This document shows, piece after piece, positions 9,735-19,800 of a stretch of DNA of 64,000 bases. The notes under the pieces are model-generated. The model saw only the letters and a program-made list of their open reading frames with translations, was not told the DNA's origin and ran no database searches. The stretch is taken from assembly GCF_029761915.1 (NCBI RefSeq), contig NZ_CP121695.1, positions 9,366,300 to 9,430,299 on the forward strand, written 5' to 3'. The position numbers and the translations under genes were made by a program. The stretch is from Bradyrhizobium sp. CB1650 (GTDB lineage Bacteria > Pseudomonadota > Alphaproteobacteria > Rhizobiales > Xanthobacteraceae). Each line of letters starts with the position of its first letter. The first letter of the stretch is position 1.

Positions 9735-9804
9735 GGTCCTGGATCTGCGCTCCGCTACGGGACAGCGCTACGCGCTGCCCGGCGCTGCGCTTGTCCAGGA
9801 CGAC
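9735..9804. repeat. Dispersed palindrome, GTCCTGG/CCAGGAC type
   Basis: GGTCCTGGATCTGCGCTCCG is answered by GCGCTTGTCCAGGACG about 45 bases on, forming an imperfect inverted repeat. A related unit (TGTCGTCCCGGATC to GTCCGGGACGACA) is at 47691-47741. The rest of the 286-base gap between the c-di-GMP gene and the sigma-54 activator shows no gene. Confidence 0.6.
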
Positions 9805-9900
9805 GAGCCAGGGTGAGCCAGCAGCGTTTCCTTGCGTTTTCACCCTTTGAAATTACTCGCCTTTTGGTAATAAGCAGGTGGACTTCGTCCGAGGCACGCC

Positions 9901-11331
9901 ATGTCCGTCCCATCCTCTGTCAGCGATCCCGCCTATCTCCGTGCGCGCGCGATGGAGACGCTGTTCGAGCGGCTGGAAAACCTCTGCGAGGGCGCGATCG
10001 CGATCGATCGCGGCGGGCGGGTCGTCTACGTCAACGAGAAATACCTCGCAGCACTCGGCCTCAAGCGCACCAGTGAGGCGATCGGCAGGCCGATCGAGGA
10101 GATCATCCCGAACAGCCTGATGCGGAAGGTGGCCGAGACCGGCGAGCCGATCCTGCTCGACATCATGGAGCTCGGCGGCGAGCAGCTCGTGGTCACGCGC
10201 ATGCCGATCGAGGACGAGCGGGGGTCGGTGATCGGCGCGATCGGATTCGTGCTTTATGACCAGCTCGACAGCCTCAAGCCCCTGCTCGCCCGCGTCGCCC
10301 AGCTCGAGAGCGACCTGCGGCTGGCGCGTCGGCAATTGTCAAACGCCCGCGCGGCGCGCTTCACGTTCGGCGACTTCGTCGGTGCAACGCCTGCGATCGC
10401 TCAGGCCAAGGAGTTTGCGAAGCGTGCGGCACGACAGAACGTGACCGTGCTCCTGACCGGCGAGACAGGGACCGGCAAGGAATTGCTGGCACAGGCGATC
10501 CACAATGCCTCGGCGCGCGCGGAGAAGCCGTTCGTGAGCGTCAACGTCGCGGCGATCCCGGAGACATTGATCGAGTCGGAATTCTTCGGCACGGCGCCGG
10601 GCGCCTATACCGGCGCCGACCGCAGGGGGCGCGAAGGAAAATTCCGGATCGCCGACGGCGGCACGCTGTTCCTCGATGAAATCGGCGAGATGCCGCTGCA
10701 ACTGCAGGCCAAGCTCCTGCGCGTGTTGCAGGAACGCGAGATCGAGCGGCTCGGCTCGGACAAGATCACCAAGGTTGATGTGCGCGTCATCGCTGCAACC
10801 AATGTAGACCTCCGCAAGCGCGTCAGCGAGGGCGCCTTCCGCGCCGATCTCTACTACCGCCTCAACGTGCTTTCGATCGACCTGCCGCCTTTGCGCAAAT
10901 GCCTCGACGACCTGCCGGACATCTGTTCGCGGCTGATCGAGGAGATCGGCGACTACATCCATGCGAGGATCACGCCGAGCGGATTGGCTGCGCTGGCGCG
11001 CTACGACTGGCCCGGCAATGTCCGCGAGCTTCGCAACATTCTGGAGCGTGCTCTGATCCTGAGCGATTCCGGACGGCTGACCGGCGATGATTTCGTCCAC
11101 ATCCTGCCGGTCGGCGCGGAGGCCGGATCTGCGCCGCTGCCAAGGATGACCGGGCTGGTTGTCCCCTATGCCGAAGCCGAGGCCGAGTTCGAGAAGCAGA
11201 CGCTCGAACAGGCGCTCGCCGCCAGCAACGGCCAGATTTCGGAAGCCGCGAGAATGCTCCGCATCTCGCGTGCGACCTTCTACAAGAAGCTCGCCAAGTT
11301 CGGCCTGGCATCGGGACCGGCTTCGGTCTGA
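9901..11331 (+). CDS. PAS-domain sigma-54 dependent transcriptional activator
   Basis: A 476-residue bacterial enhancer-binding protein. An N-terminal PAS domain (about 15-120) is followed by a short coiled linker, an AAA+ ATPase (about 155-390) and a Fis-type helix-turn-helix at the C-terminus ([19 protein letters not shown]). Walker A is GETGTGKE (187-194), Walker [13 protein letters not shown], and the sigma-54 contact loop is GAYTGA (234-239) rather than the usual GAFTGA. It should activate RpoN promoters in response to a PAS-sensed signal. It lies directly upstream of, and in line with, an ABC import operon that may be a target; I found no convincing -24/-12 site there. The ATG at 9901 follows GAGG. 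Confidence 0.9.
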   Translation: MSVPSSVSDPAYLRARAMETLFERLENLCEGAIAIDRGGRVVYVNEKYLAALGLKRTSEAIGRPIEEIIPNSLMRKVAETGEPILLDIMELGGEQLVVTRMPIEDERGSVIGAIGFVLYDQLDSLKPLLARVAQLESDLRLARRQLSNARAARFTFGDFVGATPAIAQAKEFAKRAARQNVTVLLTGETGTGKELLAQAIHNASARAEKPFVSVNVAAIPETLIESEFFGTAPGAYTGADRRGREGKFRIADGGTLFLDEIGEMPLQLQAKLLRVLQEREIERLGSDKITKVDVRVIAATNVDLRKRVSEGAFRADLYYRLNVLSIDLPPLRKCLDDLPDICSRLIEEIGDYIHARITPSGLAALARYDWPGNVRELRNILERALILSDSGRLTGDDFVHILPVGAEAGSAPLPRMTGLVVPYAEAEAEFEKQTLEQALAASNGQISEAARMLRISRATFYKKLAKFGLASGPASV

Positions 11332-11346
11332 GTTTCGAGACGCAAA

Positions 11347-11382
11347 CTGTCTGGAGTCTCGGACTCCGGACAGATCGATTTT
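11347..11382 (+). terminator. Candidate terminator after the sigma-54 activator
   Basis: CTGTCTGGAGTC (11347-11358), a three-base loop and GACTCCGGACAG (11362-11373) form a 12-pair stem with one wobble pair, 16 bases after the stop codon, followed by ATCGATTTT. The T-run is short. No other feature stands out in the 386 bases up to the next gene. Confidence 0.55.
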
Positions 11383-11717
11383 CCGCTCGATTTTCGGCGG
11401 TCGCACACAATCTGCTGCATTCTCAGCCATTCTGGCGTGAAGTTCCGCATCTGGCGCGACGCTTGCTCTGGGCCGCACGAGGAAACGCATGCTCTGGCGC
11501 GCGACGACGGTCGCGCGGCTTCGACCGTCTCCAATGATGCCGCCGCGCCGCCCGGATCGCGAAAGCGATGCCGCGCGCACGCGGTCATTCATTTCGAGCG
11601 CGTCGGGACCCCGTCACGTGCGCCTCGCGCAAAGTCCGCCGGAAGGTGGAATTGCAATGTTTGCAAGGTTGTGCAAATCGCTGTTGCCAAGAACTGGTTG
11701 AACAAGGAGGGACCATC

Positions 11718-12902
11718 GTGCGTCGATCATTCATTATAACAGCAGCCATCGCCGGCCTGGCCGCGGCCACGTCCGCACGCGCGGATGACCTCAAGGTCGC
11801 GCTGATCTACGGCAAGACCGGTCCGCTCGAAGCCTACGCCAAGCAGACCGAGACCGGCCTGCAGATGGGTTTTGAATACGCCACCAAGGGTACGATGACG
11901 CTCGACGGTCGCAAGATCGTCATCATCACCAAGGACGACCAGGGCAAGCCGGATCTTTCCAAGGCGGCGCTTGCCGAGGCCTATCAGGACGACAAGGCCG
12001 ACATCGCGATCGGCACGACCTCGTCGGCCGCGGCGCTCGCCATTCTCCCCGTCGCCGAGGAAAACAAGAAGATCCTGATCGTCGAGCCGGCGGTTGCGGA
12101 CCAGATTACCGGCGAGAAGTGGAATCGCTACATCTTCCGCACCGCGCGCAACTCGTCCCAGGACGCGATCTCCAACGCGGTCGCGATCGGCAAGCAGGGC
12201 GTCACGGTTGCGACGCTGGCGCAGGACTACGCCTTCGGCCGCGACGGCGTCGCCGCCTTCAAGGAGGCGCTCGCCAAGACCGGCGCGACGCTGGCCGCGG
12301 AAGAATATGCTCCGACCAACACCACCGACTTCACCGCCGTCGGCCAACGCCTGTTCGATGCGCTCAAGGACAAGCCCGGCCGCAAGGTGATCTGGGTGAT
12401 CTGGGCCGGCGCCGGCAATCCGCTGGCAAAGCTCCAGGACATGGATCCGAAGCGCTACGGCATCGAGCTTTCCACCGGCGGCAACATCCTGCCGGCGCTC
12501 GCCGCCTACAAGGGCCTGCCCGGCATGGAAGGCGCGACCTATTACTACTATGACATCCCGAAGAACCCGGTGAACGACTGGCTGGTCGCCGAGCACCAGA
12601 AGCGCTTCAATGCGCCGCCGGACTTCTTCACCGCGGGCGGCTTCGCCGCCGCGATGTCCGTCGTCGCCGCCGTCACCAAGGCGAAGTCGACCGACACCGA
12701 GAAGCTGATCACCGCGATGGAAGGCCTGGAGTTCGACACGCCCAAGGGCAAGATGGTGTTCCGCAAGGAGGACCATCAGGCGCTCCAGAGCATGTATCAC
12801 TTCAAGGTCAAGGTCGATCCCAACGTCGCCTGGGCCATCCTCGAGCCGGTGCGCGAGCTGAAGGTCGAGGACATGAACGTTCCCGTCCGCAACAAGCGCT
12901 GA
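11718..12902 (+). CDS. ABC transporter substrate-binding protein (branched-chain amino-acid type)
   Basis: A 394-residue periplasmic binding protein of the type-I fold (Peripla_BP_6 / LivK-like). The start is a GTG at 11718 with a strong AAGGAGGG seven bases upstream; translation then begins MRRSFIITAAIAGLAAATSA, a Sec signal peptide cleaved near residue 22 before DDLKVALIYGKTGPLE. The frame is open further upstream but that part has no signal or ribosome site. It is the first gene of a five-gene importer. The ligand is not deducible; relatives bind branched-chain or aromatic amino acids, amides or urea-like compounds. Confidence 0.9.
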   Translation: MRRSFIITAAIAGLAAATSARADDLKVALIYGKTGPLEAYAKQTETGLQMGFEYATKGTMTLDGRKIVIITKDDQGKPDLSKAALAEAYQDDKADIAIGTTSSAAALAILPVAEENKKILIVEPAVADQITGEKWNRYIFRTARNSSQDAISNAVAIGKQGVTVATLAQDYAFGRDGVAAFKEALAKTGATLAAEEYAPTNTTDFTAVGQRLFDALKDKPGRKVIWVIWAGAGNPLAKLQDMDPKRYGIELSTGGNILPALAAYKGLPGMEGATYYYYDIPKNPVNDWLVAEHQKRFNAPPDFFTAGGFAAAMSVVAAVTKAKSTDTEKLITAMEGLEFDTPKGKMVFRKEDHQALQSMYHFKVKVDPNVAWAILEPVRELKVEDMNVPVRNKR

Positions 12903-12918
12903 GGGTGCGTTGGTGCTT

Positions 12919-13040
12919 CACCTCTCCCGCTTGCGGGAGAGGTCGGCGCGAAGCGCCGGGTGAGGGCGCTGTCCTCTTGGGGGTTCTCGCTTGTGGAAAC
13001 ACCCTCTCCCCACCCCTCCCCCGCAAGCGGGGGAGGGAGC
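12919..13040. repeat. Palindromes between binding-protein and ATPase genes
   Basis: CACCTCTCCCGCTTGCGGGAGAGG forms a perfect hairpin just after the binding-protein stop, and CACCCCTCCCCCGCAAGCGG with its complement forms a second just before the ATPase gene. The same element type occurs at 2563-2713. Inside an operon such hairpins often protect the upstream mRNA end, which would let the binding protein be made in excess over the membrane parts. Confidence 0.7.
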
Positions 13041-13086
13041 GCAGTGTGATCGTGGATATGTCCAACCCTCATTCGCTAGACTGCTT

Positions 13087-13866
13087 ATGACGCTGACCCT
13101 CGAAACCCGCGACCTCACCATTCGCTTCGGCGGCCATGTCGCGGTCAACAATGTGAGCTGCATTTTTCGTCCGGGCGAGCTTACCGCCATCGTCGGGCCG
13201 AACGGCGCCGGCAAGACCACCTATTTCAACCTGATCTCGGGCCAGTTGCGTGCGAGCAGCGGCAGCATCCTGTTCGACGGCACTGACATCACCGAGCATT
13301 CCGCACCCTTACGCACCCGCGCAGGGCTGGGGCGCGCCTTCCAGCTCACCAACCTCTTCCCGAACCTGACGGTGGAGGAGAACGTCCGCCTCGCGGTGCA
13401 GGCGGCAAACGGCACCCATTACGACATGCTACGGCCCTGGATGGTGCGGCGCGACTTGATCGCGCGCGCGGACGCCATCCTCGACCAGGTCGCGCTCGGC
13501 AACCGGCGCGGCGTGCCGGCGACCGCGCTGTCGCATGGCGACCAGCGCAAGCTCGAAGTCGCGCTGATGATCGCACTGGAGCCAAAGGTCTTCATGTTCG
13601 ACGAACCCACTGCCGGCATGAGCATCGACGAGGTGCCGGTCGTTCTCAATCTGATCGCACAGCTCAAGCAGGACAAAAGCAAGATCATCCTCCTGGTCGA
13701 GCACAAGATGGACGTGGTGCGCTCGCTCGCCGACCGCATCATCGTGCTGCATAACGGCCAGCTCGTCGCCGACGGCCAGCCGGCCGAGGTGATCGCCTCG
13801 CCGATCGTGCAGGAAGCCTATCTCGGCGTTGCCCCCAAGAACGCCACGTCAGAGAGTGCAGCATGA
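13087..13866 (+). CDS. ABC transporter ATP-binding protein (LivG-like)
   Basis: A 259-residue ATPase of the branched-chain amino-acid importer class. Walker A is GPNGAGKTT, the signature region reads LSHGDQRKLEVA in place of LSGGQ, Walker B is VFMFDEPTAGMS, and the H-loop is LLVEHKMDVV. The frame extends upstream into the palindrome, but the ATG at 13087 begins the normal N-terminus MTLTLETRDLTIRFGG. Its stop codon overlaps the next start in ATGA at 13863, so the two ATPases are translationally coupled. Confidence 0.92.
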   Translation: MTLTLETRDLTIRFGGHVAVNNVSCIFRPGELTAIVGPNGAGKTTYFNLISGQLRASSGSILFDGTDITEHSAPLRTRAGLGRAFQLTNLFPNLTVEENVRLAVQAANGTHYDMLRPWMVRRDLIARADAILDQVALGNRRGVPATALSHGDQRKLEVALMIALEPKVFMFDEPTAGMSIDEVPVVLNLIAQLKQDKSKIILLVEHKMDVVRSLADRIIVLHNGQLVADGQPAEVIASPIVQEAYLGVAPKNATSESAA

Positions 13867-14585
13867 CCGACCTTCTGACGCTGTCCGGCGTGCACACCCA
13901 CATCGGACGCTACCACATCCTCCAGGGCATCGACCTTGCGGTCCCGCAGGGACAGACCACGATGCTGCTCGGCCGCAACGGCGCCGGCAAGACCACGACG
14001 CTGCGCACCATCATCGGACTCTGGCAGGCGTCCAGCGGCGAGATCGTGCTGGCCGGCGAGCGCATCGAGGGCCGCGCCACGCCCGATATCGCGCGGCGCG
14101 GCGTCGGCTACGTGCCGGAGAGCATGGCGGTGTTCTCCGATCTCACGGTGAAGGAGAATCTGGTGCTGGCGGCACGCGACGGGCCGCTCGACGACAACCA
14201 GCTCGACTGGATCTTCGGCTTCTTCCCGGCGCTGCGCCGGTTCTGGCTGTCGCGCGCGGGGAGTCTCTCCGGCGGGCAGAAGCAGATGCTGTCGATCGCG
14301 CGCGCCATCGTCGAGCCGCGCAAACTGCTGCTGATCGACGAGCCGACCAAGGGGCTGGCGCCCGCCATCGTCATGGCGCTGATCGAATGCCTGAAGGAGA
14401 TCAAGCGCAAGGGCGCCACCATTCTCCTCGTCGAACAGAATTTCTTCGCCGCCCGCGAACTCGGCGACAGCGTGCTGGTCATGGACAACGGCACCATCGC
14501 CCATCGCGGCGAGATGGCGGCGCTGGCCGCCGACGTGCCGCTGCAGGAGCGGCTATTGGGCCTGAGCCTGGAGGCGCATCAGTGA
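13863..14585 (+). CDS. ABC transporter ATP-binding protein (LivF-like)
   Basis: A 240-residue second ATPase of the same importer. Walker A is GRNGAGKTT, the signature LSGGQKQMLSIARA is canonical, Walker B is LLLIDEPTKGLAP and the H-loop LLVEQNFF. It begins in an ATGA overlap with the LivG-like gene and its TGA overlaps the GTG start of the permease gene, so translation is coupled along the operon. Confidence 0.92.
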   Translation: MTDLLTLSGVHTHIGRYHILQGIDLAVPQGQTTMLLGRNGAGKTTTLRTIIGLWQASSGEIVLAGERIEGRATPDIARRGVGYVPESMAVFSDLTVKENLVLAARDGPLDDNQLDWIFGFFPALRRFWLSRAGSLSGGQKQMLSIARAIVEPRKLLLIDEPTKGLAPAIVMALIECLKEIKRKGATILLVEQNFFAARELGDSVLVMDNGTIAHRGEMAALAADVPLQERLLGLSLEAHQ

Positions 14586-15592
14586 CTGAGCTCGCTGCAA
14601 CCGATCCGCTGCCGAAGCCGAAGCGCGATCTCGCGCCGATCCTGCTGCCGATCGCGCTGGCGCTGGCGGTGATGCCGCTCATCGGCTCGACCAGCTCCTG
14701 GCTGACGCTGACCGCCGCGAGCCTCGCGATGGGCATGATGATCTTCATCATGGCGTCGGGCCTGACGCTGGTGTTCGGGCTGATGGACGTGTTCAATTTC
14801 GGCCACGGCGCCTTCATCGCGGTCGGCGCCTATATCGCGACGCTGGTGCTGGCGCCGTTCGCGGCCTCGATGCAGGCGGACTCGCTCTGGATGAACCTCG
14901 CGGTGCTGGCGCCGGCGGCGCTGCTCTCGATGGCCGTCTCCGGCGCGCTCGGCCTGATCGTCGAGCGCGTGCTGATCCTTCCCGTCTACGGCCAGCACCT
15001 GAAGCAGATCCTGATGACAACGGGCGGCCTGATCGTCGCGGAGCAGACGCTCTATGCGCTGTGGGGACCGCAGATCATCCCGCTGCCGCTGCCCGCCTCG
15101 CTGCGCGGCTCCTTCGTCATCGGCGACGTCGCGATCGCGAAATATCGCGTGCTCGCGACGCTCATCGGTCTCATCGTCTTCATCGCGATCCAGCTCGTGC
15201 TCAACCGCACCAAGCTTGGGCTGCTGATCCGGGCCGGCGTCGAGAACCGCGAGATGGTCGAGGCGCTCGGCTATCGCATCCGCCGCCTGTTCCTCGGCGT
15301 GTTCATGACGGGATCGGCGCTGGCCGGCCTCGGCGGCGTCATGTGGGCGCTCTATCGCGAGCAGGTTCATGCCTCCATGAGCGACGATCTCACCGTCCTG
15401 ATCTTCATCGTCGTCATCATCGGCGGCCTGGGATCGATCGGCGGCTGCTTCATCGGCGCCATTCTGGTGGCGATGGTCGCCAATTACGGCGGCTTCCTGG
15501 TGCCGAAGCTCGCTCTCGTCTCCAACATCCTGCTGATGGTCGCCATCCTGATGTGGCGGCCGCGCGGCCTCTATGCGGTGACCAGCCGATGA
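14582..15592 (+). CDS. Branched-chain amino-acid ABC transporter permease (LivH-like)
   Basis: A 336-residue inner-membrane permease with about eight hydrophobic helices. GLTLVFGLMDVFNFGHGAF is the family's N-terminal signature, and GGLGSIGGCFIGA lies near the C-terminus. The start is a GTG at 14582 sharing bases with the TGA of the upstream ATPase gene (GTGA); the frame is open upstream but that region codes for the ATPase in another frame. The N-terminal tail of about 20 residues is polar (DPLPKPKRD) and cytoplasmic. Confidence 0.9.
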   Translation: MTELAATDPLPKPKRDLAPILLPIALALAVMPLIGSTSSWLTLTAASLAMGMMIFIMASGLTLVFGLMDVFNFGHGAFIAVGAYIATLVLAPFAASMQADSLWMNLAVLAPAALLSMAVSGALGLIVERVLILPVYGQHLKQILMTTGGLIVAEQTLYALWGPQIIPLPLPASLRGSFVIGDVAIAKYRVLATLIGLIVFIAIQLVLNRTKLGLLIRAGVENREMVEALGYRIRRLFLGVFMTGSALAGLGGVMWALYREQVHASMSDDLTVLIFIVVIIGGLGSIGGCFIGAILVAMVANYGGFLVPKLALVSNILLMVAILMWRPRGLYAVTSR

Positions 15593-16674
15593 AGATTCTA
15601 TCCGGTGATCCGCCGAAGAGCCGCGTCCTCACCCTCATTCTCGTCGTCATCATCCTGGCGCTGGCGGCGACGCCCTTCTTGTTCCCCGGCGCCAAGGCGC
15701 TGAACGTTGCCGCCAAGATCTGCGTCTTCGCCGCGCTTGTTGCCTCCTACGACCTCCTGCTCGGCTATACCGGCTCGGTGTCGTTCGCCCACACCATGTT
15801 CTATGGCATCGGCAGCTACGCGATCGCGATCGCGCTGTACGCGATGGGGCCCAATTGGGCCGCGGTCGCAACCGGCATCGTCATCGGCCTGCCGCTCGCA
15901 GCCCTGCTCGCGCTCGCCATCGGCCTGTTCTCGCTGCGGGTGGCGGCGATCTTCTTTGCCATGATCACGCTCGCAGTCGCCTCCGCGTTCCAGGTGCTGG
16001 CCTCGCAGCTCTCCTGGCTGACCGGCGGCGAGGACGGGCGCAGCTTTCAACTGCCCGAATTGCTACGGCCCGGCACGGTGCTGATCTCCAGGAACCTGAT
16101 CGGCTTCGAGATGAACGGCCGCACCCTCACCTACTATCTCGTCTTCGCGGTCTCGGCGCTGATGATCCTCGGCCTGCTCCGGGTGGTGAACTCGCCGTTC
16201 GGTCGCGTGCTGCAGGCGATCCGCGAAAACCGCTTCCGCGCCGAGGCGCTCGGCTTCCGCACCGTCTTCCACCTGACCTATGCCAACTGCCTCGCCGCCC
16301 TGGTCGCCGCCAGCGCCGGCATTCTGAATGCGCTCTGGCTGCGCTATGCCGGGCCGGATACCTCGCTGAGCTTCTCGATCATGCTGGACATCCTCCTGAT
16401 GGTGGTGATCGGCGGCATGGGCACGATCTACGGCGCGATCATCGGCGCCACGATCTTCATCCTCGCGCAGAACTATCTCCAGTCGCTGATGGGTGTGGCC
16501 TCCAAGGCGGCGACGGAGGCCGGCCTGCCGCTGCTGCCGGGACTCCTGCATCCGGACCGCTGGCTGCTGTGGCTGGGGCTGCTGTTCATTGCGAGCGTTT
16601 ACTTCTTCCCGACCGGCGTGGTGGGGCGGCTGCGCACGGGCGTCGGCGAAAAGAGCGCGGCCGCTTCGCATTAA
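15589..16674 (+). CDS. Branched-chain amino-acid ABC transporter permease (LivM-like)
   Basis: A 361-residue second permease. The segment ASYDLLLGYTGSVSFAHTMF and the later GGMGTIYGAIIGA are typical of LivM. It starts in an ATGA overlap with the LivH-like stop and closes the importer operon (binding protein, two ATPases, two permeases). No terminator hairpin is evident in the 184 bases before the next gene. Confidence 0.9.
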   Translation: MKILSGDPPKSRVLTLILVVIILALAATPFLFPGAKALNVAAKICVFAALVASYDLLLGYTGSVSFAHTMFYGIGSYAIAIALYAMGPNWAAVATGIVIGLPLAALLALAIGLFSLRVAAIFFAMITLAVASAFQVLASQLSWLTGGEDGRSFQLPELLRPGTVLISRNLIGFEMNGRTLTYYLVFAVSALMILGLLRVVNSPFGRVLQAIRENRFRAEALGFRTVFHLTYANCLAALVAASAGILNALWLRYAGPDTSLSFSIMLDILLMVVIGGMGTIYGAIIGATIFILAQNYLQSLMGVASKAATEAGLPLLPGLLHPDRWLLWLGLLFIASVYFFPTGVVGRLRTGVGEKSAAASH

Positions 16675-16858
16675 GCCACCATTAGTGATGCAGCGCAGCG
16701 CTCGTCGTCAGCGACGTGCAAGTTGCGGGCGTGGCGGAGAAATTCCCGCCGAGCTGCACGCCGGCGCGGCTGCGCAACCGGATTAAGCCCCGAGTAACCG
16801 GCTTTCCTAAGGTTTGGGCCATTTGTGCGGTGTATTCGTGGTCCCTCAGGGAGGGGGA

Positions 16859-19800
16859 ATGCGCCAAGTCTTTTCCAGGATGGCAACCGCGATGTGCCTG
16901 GCCGCGAAGGGCGGCTGGGACGCCGCCATGCGGCGGGGCCCGGTGCTGTGGCTGACCCTGTCCGGCGCATTGCTCGTGGCCGGCATCTTCGCCGTGACCG
17001 CCATGGCCGTCGGCGAATTTCGCGAGCGGTCGCTGACCAATCGCGAGCGCGAGCTGGAAAACACCGTTCAGTTGATCGCGCGCCATTTCGACCAGCAGTT
17101 CGAGGACTCCGACTTCATCGCGGCCGATCTGATCGGGCAAATGCGTCTGCCGGAGATCACCTCGCCCGAAATGTTCCGCGAGCGGATGTCCGGACCAGCC
17201 GCAAACCAGATGCTGCGCAGCAAGGTCAGCTCCGTCTCGTATCTCGGCGACATCGCGATCTACGACGCCGGCGGCGAACTGATCAACTGGTCGCGGGCCC
17301 AGCCGCTGCCCAAGATCAACATCTCCTCGCGCGCCTACTTCCAGACCTTCAAGTCGAATCCGCTGGGCGAGCCGGTGCTGCTGGAATCCGTGCGCAGCTA
17401 CATCCTCGGCAAATGGACCACGATCGTGGCGCGCCGGCTGAGCGCGCCCGACGGCACCTTCTTCGGCGCGATGGTCCGCCGGATCGATCCCGACAGCTAT
17501 CAACGCTATTTCGCCTCGGTGGCGCTCGCCGACGGCGCTGCCATCTCGCTGTTCGACCGCGAAGGCAAGATGCTGGCGCGCTACCCGCATGTCGAGGAGC
17601 TGATCGGCAGGAGCTTCAAGGATGCGCCGCTGATGCAGAAGGTGCTGACCAAAGGCGGTCAGCACACCCTTCGCGTCAAGAGCCCGGTCGACGGCGAGGA
17701 GCGCCTGGGCTCGGCCGCGTCGCTGACTCACTTCCCGCTGGTCATCGTTGCGACCAACACCACGGCGGCGGCGCTTGCGGACTGGCGGCAGCAGACCGGC
17801 TTCATGGTCACCACGGCAACGCTTTCGGCCGCGGTGATCGCGCTGATCCTGTTCCTGATCATCCGCCAGATCAACCGTCAGAACCGCGAGGCCCAGGAGC
17901 GGCTGGAGGCCGAGCGGCTGCGGCTCGACACCGCCCTGAACAACATGTCGCAAGGGCTGATCCTGTACGATGCCACCGGGTATATCGTCACCTGCAACCG
18001 CCGCTACGCCGACATGTTCGGCCTGTCGACCGACGTCATCAAGCCCGGCTGCCACATCCAGGAAGCGATGCACCATCGCAAGGAGCGTGGAGCGTTCGAC
18101 GGCGACGTCGAGGAGTTTTGCGCCGACGTCATGAGGATCGTCGCCGAAGGCAAGGTCTCCACGAGGATTCATCAACTGCCCAATGGCCGCGCCTTCCAGG
18201 TCATCAACACCCCGCTCGCGCAGGGCGGGTGGGTCGCCACCATCGAGGAGATCACCGAGCGGCGCAACCTGGAGCAGGAGCGCGACCGCAACTACACGTT
18301 CCTGCGCGAGATCATCGATCACATCCCCTCGCAGATCACCGTGAAGGACGCCCGGACACGGCAATATCTGCTGGTCAACCGGATTGCCGAGGAGATCTTC
18401 AGGGAATCGGGCGAGACGATCGTCGGCAAGACGGCTGCCGACATCCTGCCAACAGCCGACGCCGATATCGTCACCCGCGATGATGACGCCCTGCTGCGAT
18501 CGCCAAATCGACTGTTGCTCAAGGAGCAGACCTGGAAGACGCGGACCGATGGCCAGCGTCACACCATCTCGAAACGCATCGGCATCCGCGACAAGGCCGG
18601 CGAGCCGCGCTACATCATCAACGTCATCGAGGACATCACGGAGCAGCGAAAGGCCGACGAGAAGATCGCCCACATGGCGCATTACGATGCGCTGACCGAT
18701 TTGCCCAACCGCGCGCTGTTCCGCGAGCAGATCGAACGCGAGCTGGAGAGGGTCGCCGACGGCGAGCAATTCGCACTGCTCTACATCGACGTCGACGAGT
18801 TCAAGGGCATCAACGATTCGCTCGGCCACCATGTCGGCGACGAGCTGTTGAAGGCGATCGCGGGCCGCATTCGCGCCTGCCTCGGTCAGGGAGACCTGAT
18901 CGCACGGCTTGGCGGCGACGAATTCGCCGTGATCCAGACCAAGGTGGAATCCTCCGCCGACGTGACGTCGTTCGTGACCCGCATTCACGAGGCGATCCGC
19001 CGGCCCTATCATTGCCTCGGCCATCAGCTCTCGACCGATGCCAGCATCGGCATCGCGCTGGCGCCGCAGGACGGCACCGATCTCGATCAGCTCATCAAGA
19101 ATGCCGACCTCGCGATGTATGGTGCCAAGGCGGAAGGACGCCGCACCTATCGCTTCTTCGAGCCCGCCATGGATGCGAGCGCCAAGGCGCGCCTCACCAT
19201 GGAGCAGGATCTGCGCCAGGCCATGATCGACGGCGGCTTCGAGCTCAATTACCAGCCGCTGGTCAATCTGCGCACCGGTGAGGTCTCCGGCTGCGAGGCG
19301 CTGCTGCGCTGGCGGCATCCCGAACGCGGCATGGTGTCGCCGGCCGAGTTCATTCCGATCGCCGAGGATACCGGCCTGATCACCGAGATCGGCGACTGGG
19401 TGCTGCGCACCGCCTGCGCGGAAGCCGCGACCTGGCCTGCGCAAGTGCGGCTCGCGGTCAACGTCTCGCCGGTGCAGCTCAAATGCGACACGCTGGCGCT
19501 GAAGATCGCAGGCGCGCTCGCCTCCTCCGGGCTCGACCCGCGCCGGCTCGAGCTCGAGATCACCGAGGCCGTGCTGATCCGCGACGACGAGGCGGCGCTC
19601 TCGATCCTGCACCAGCTCCGCTCGATCGGCGTACGCATCGCGCTCGACGATTTCGGCACCGGCTATTCCTCGCTGAGCTATCTGAAGCGCTTCCCGTTCG
19701 ACAAGATCAAGATCGATCGCTGCTTCGTCGCCGACATCGCGGAAGCGAGCGGCGCACCCGTCATCGTGCAGGCGGTGGTGAACATCGCCGCCGCCAGCAA

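Noticed and set aside
11600..11717. Sigma-54 promoter before the importer operon
   Set aside because: GG and GC pairs near GGAAGGTGGAATTGC are 11 or 13 bases apart instead of 10, and the TGGCAC arm is absent.
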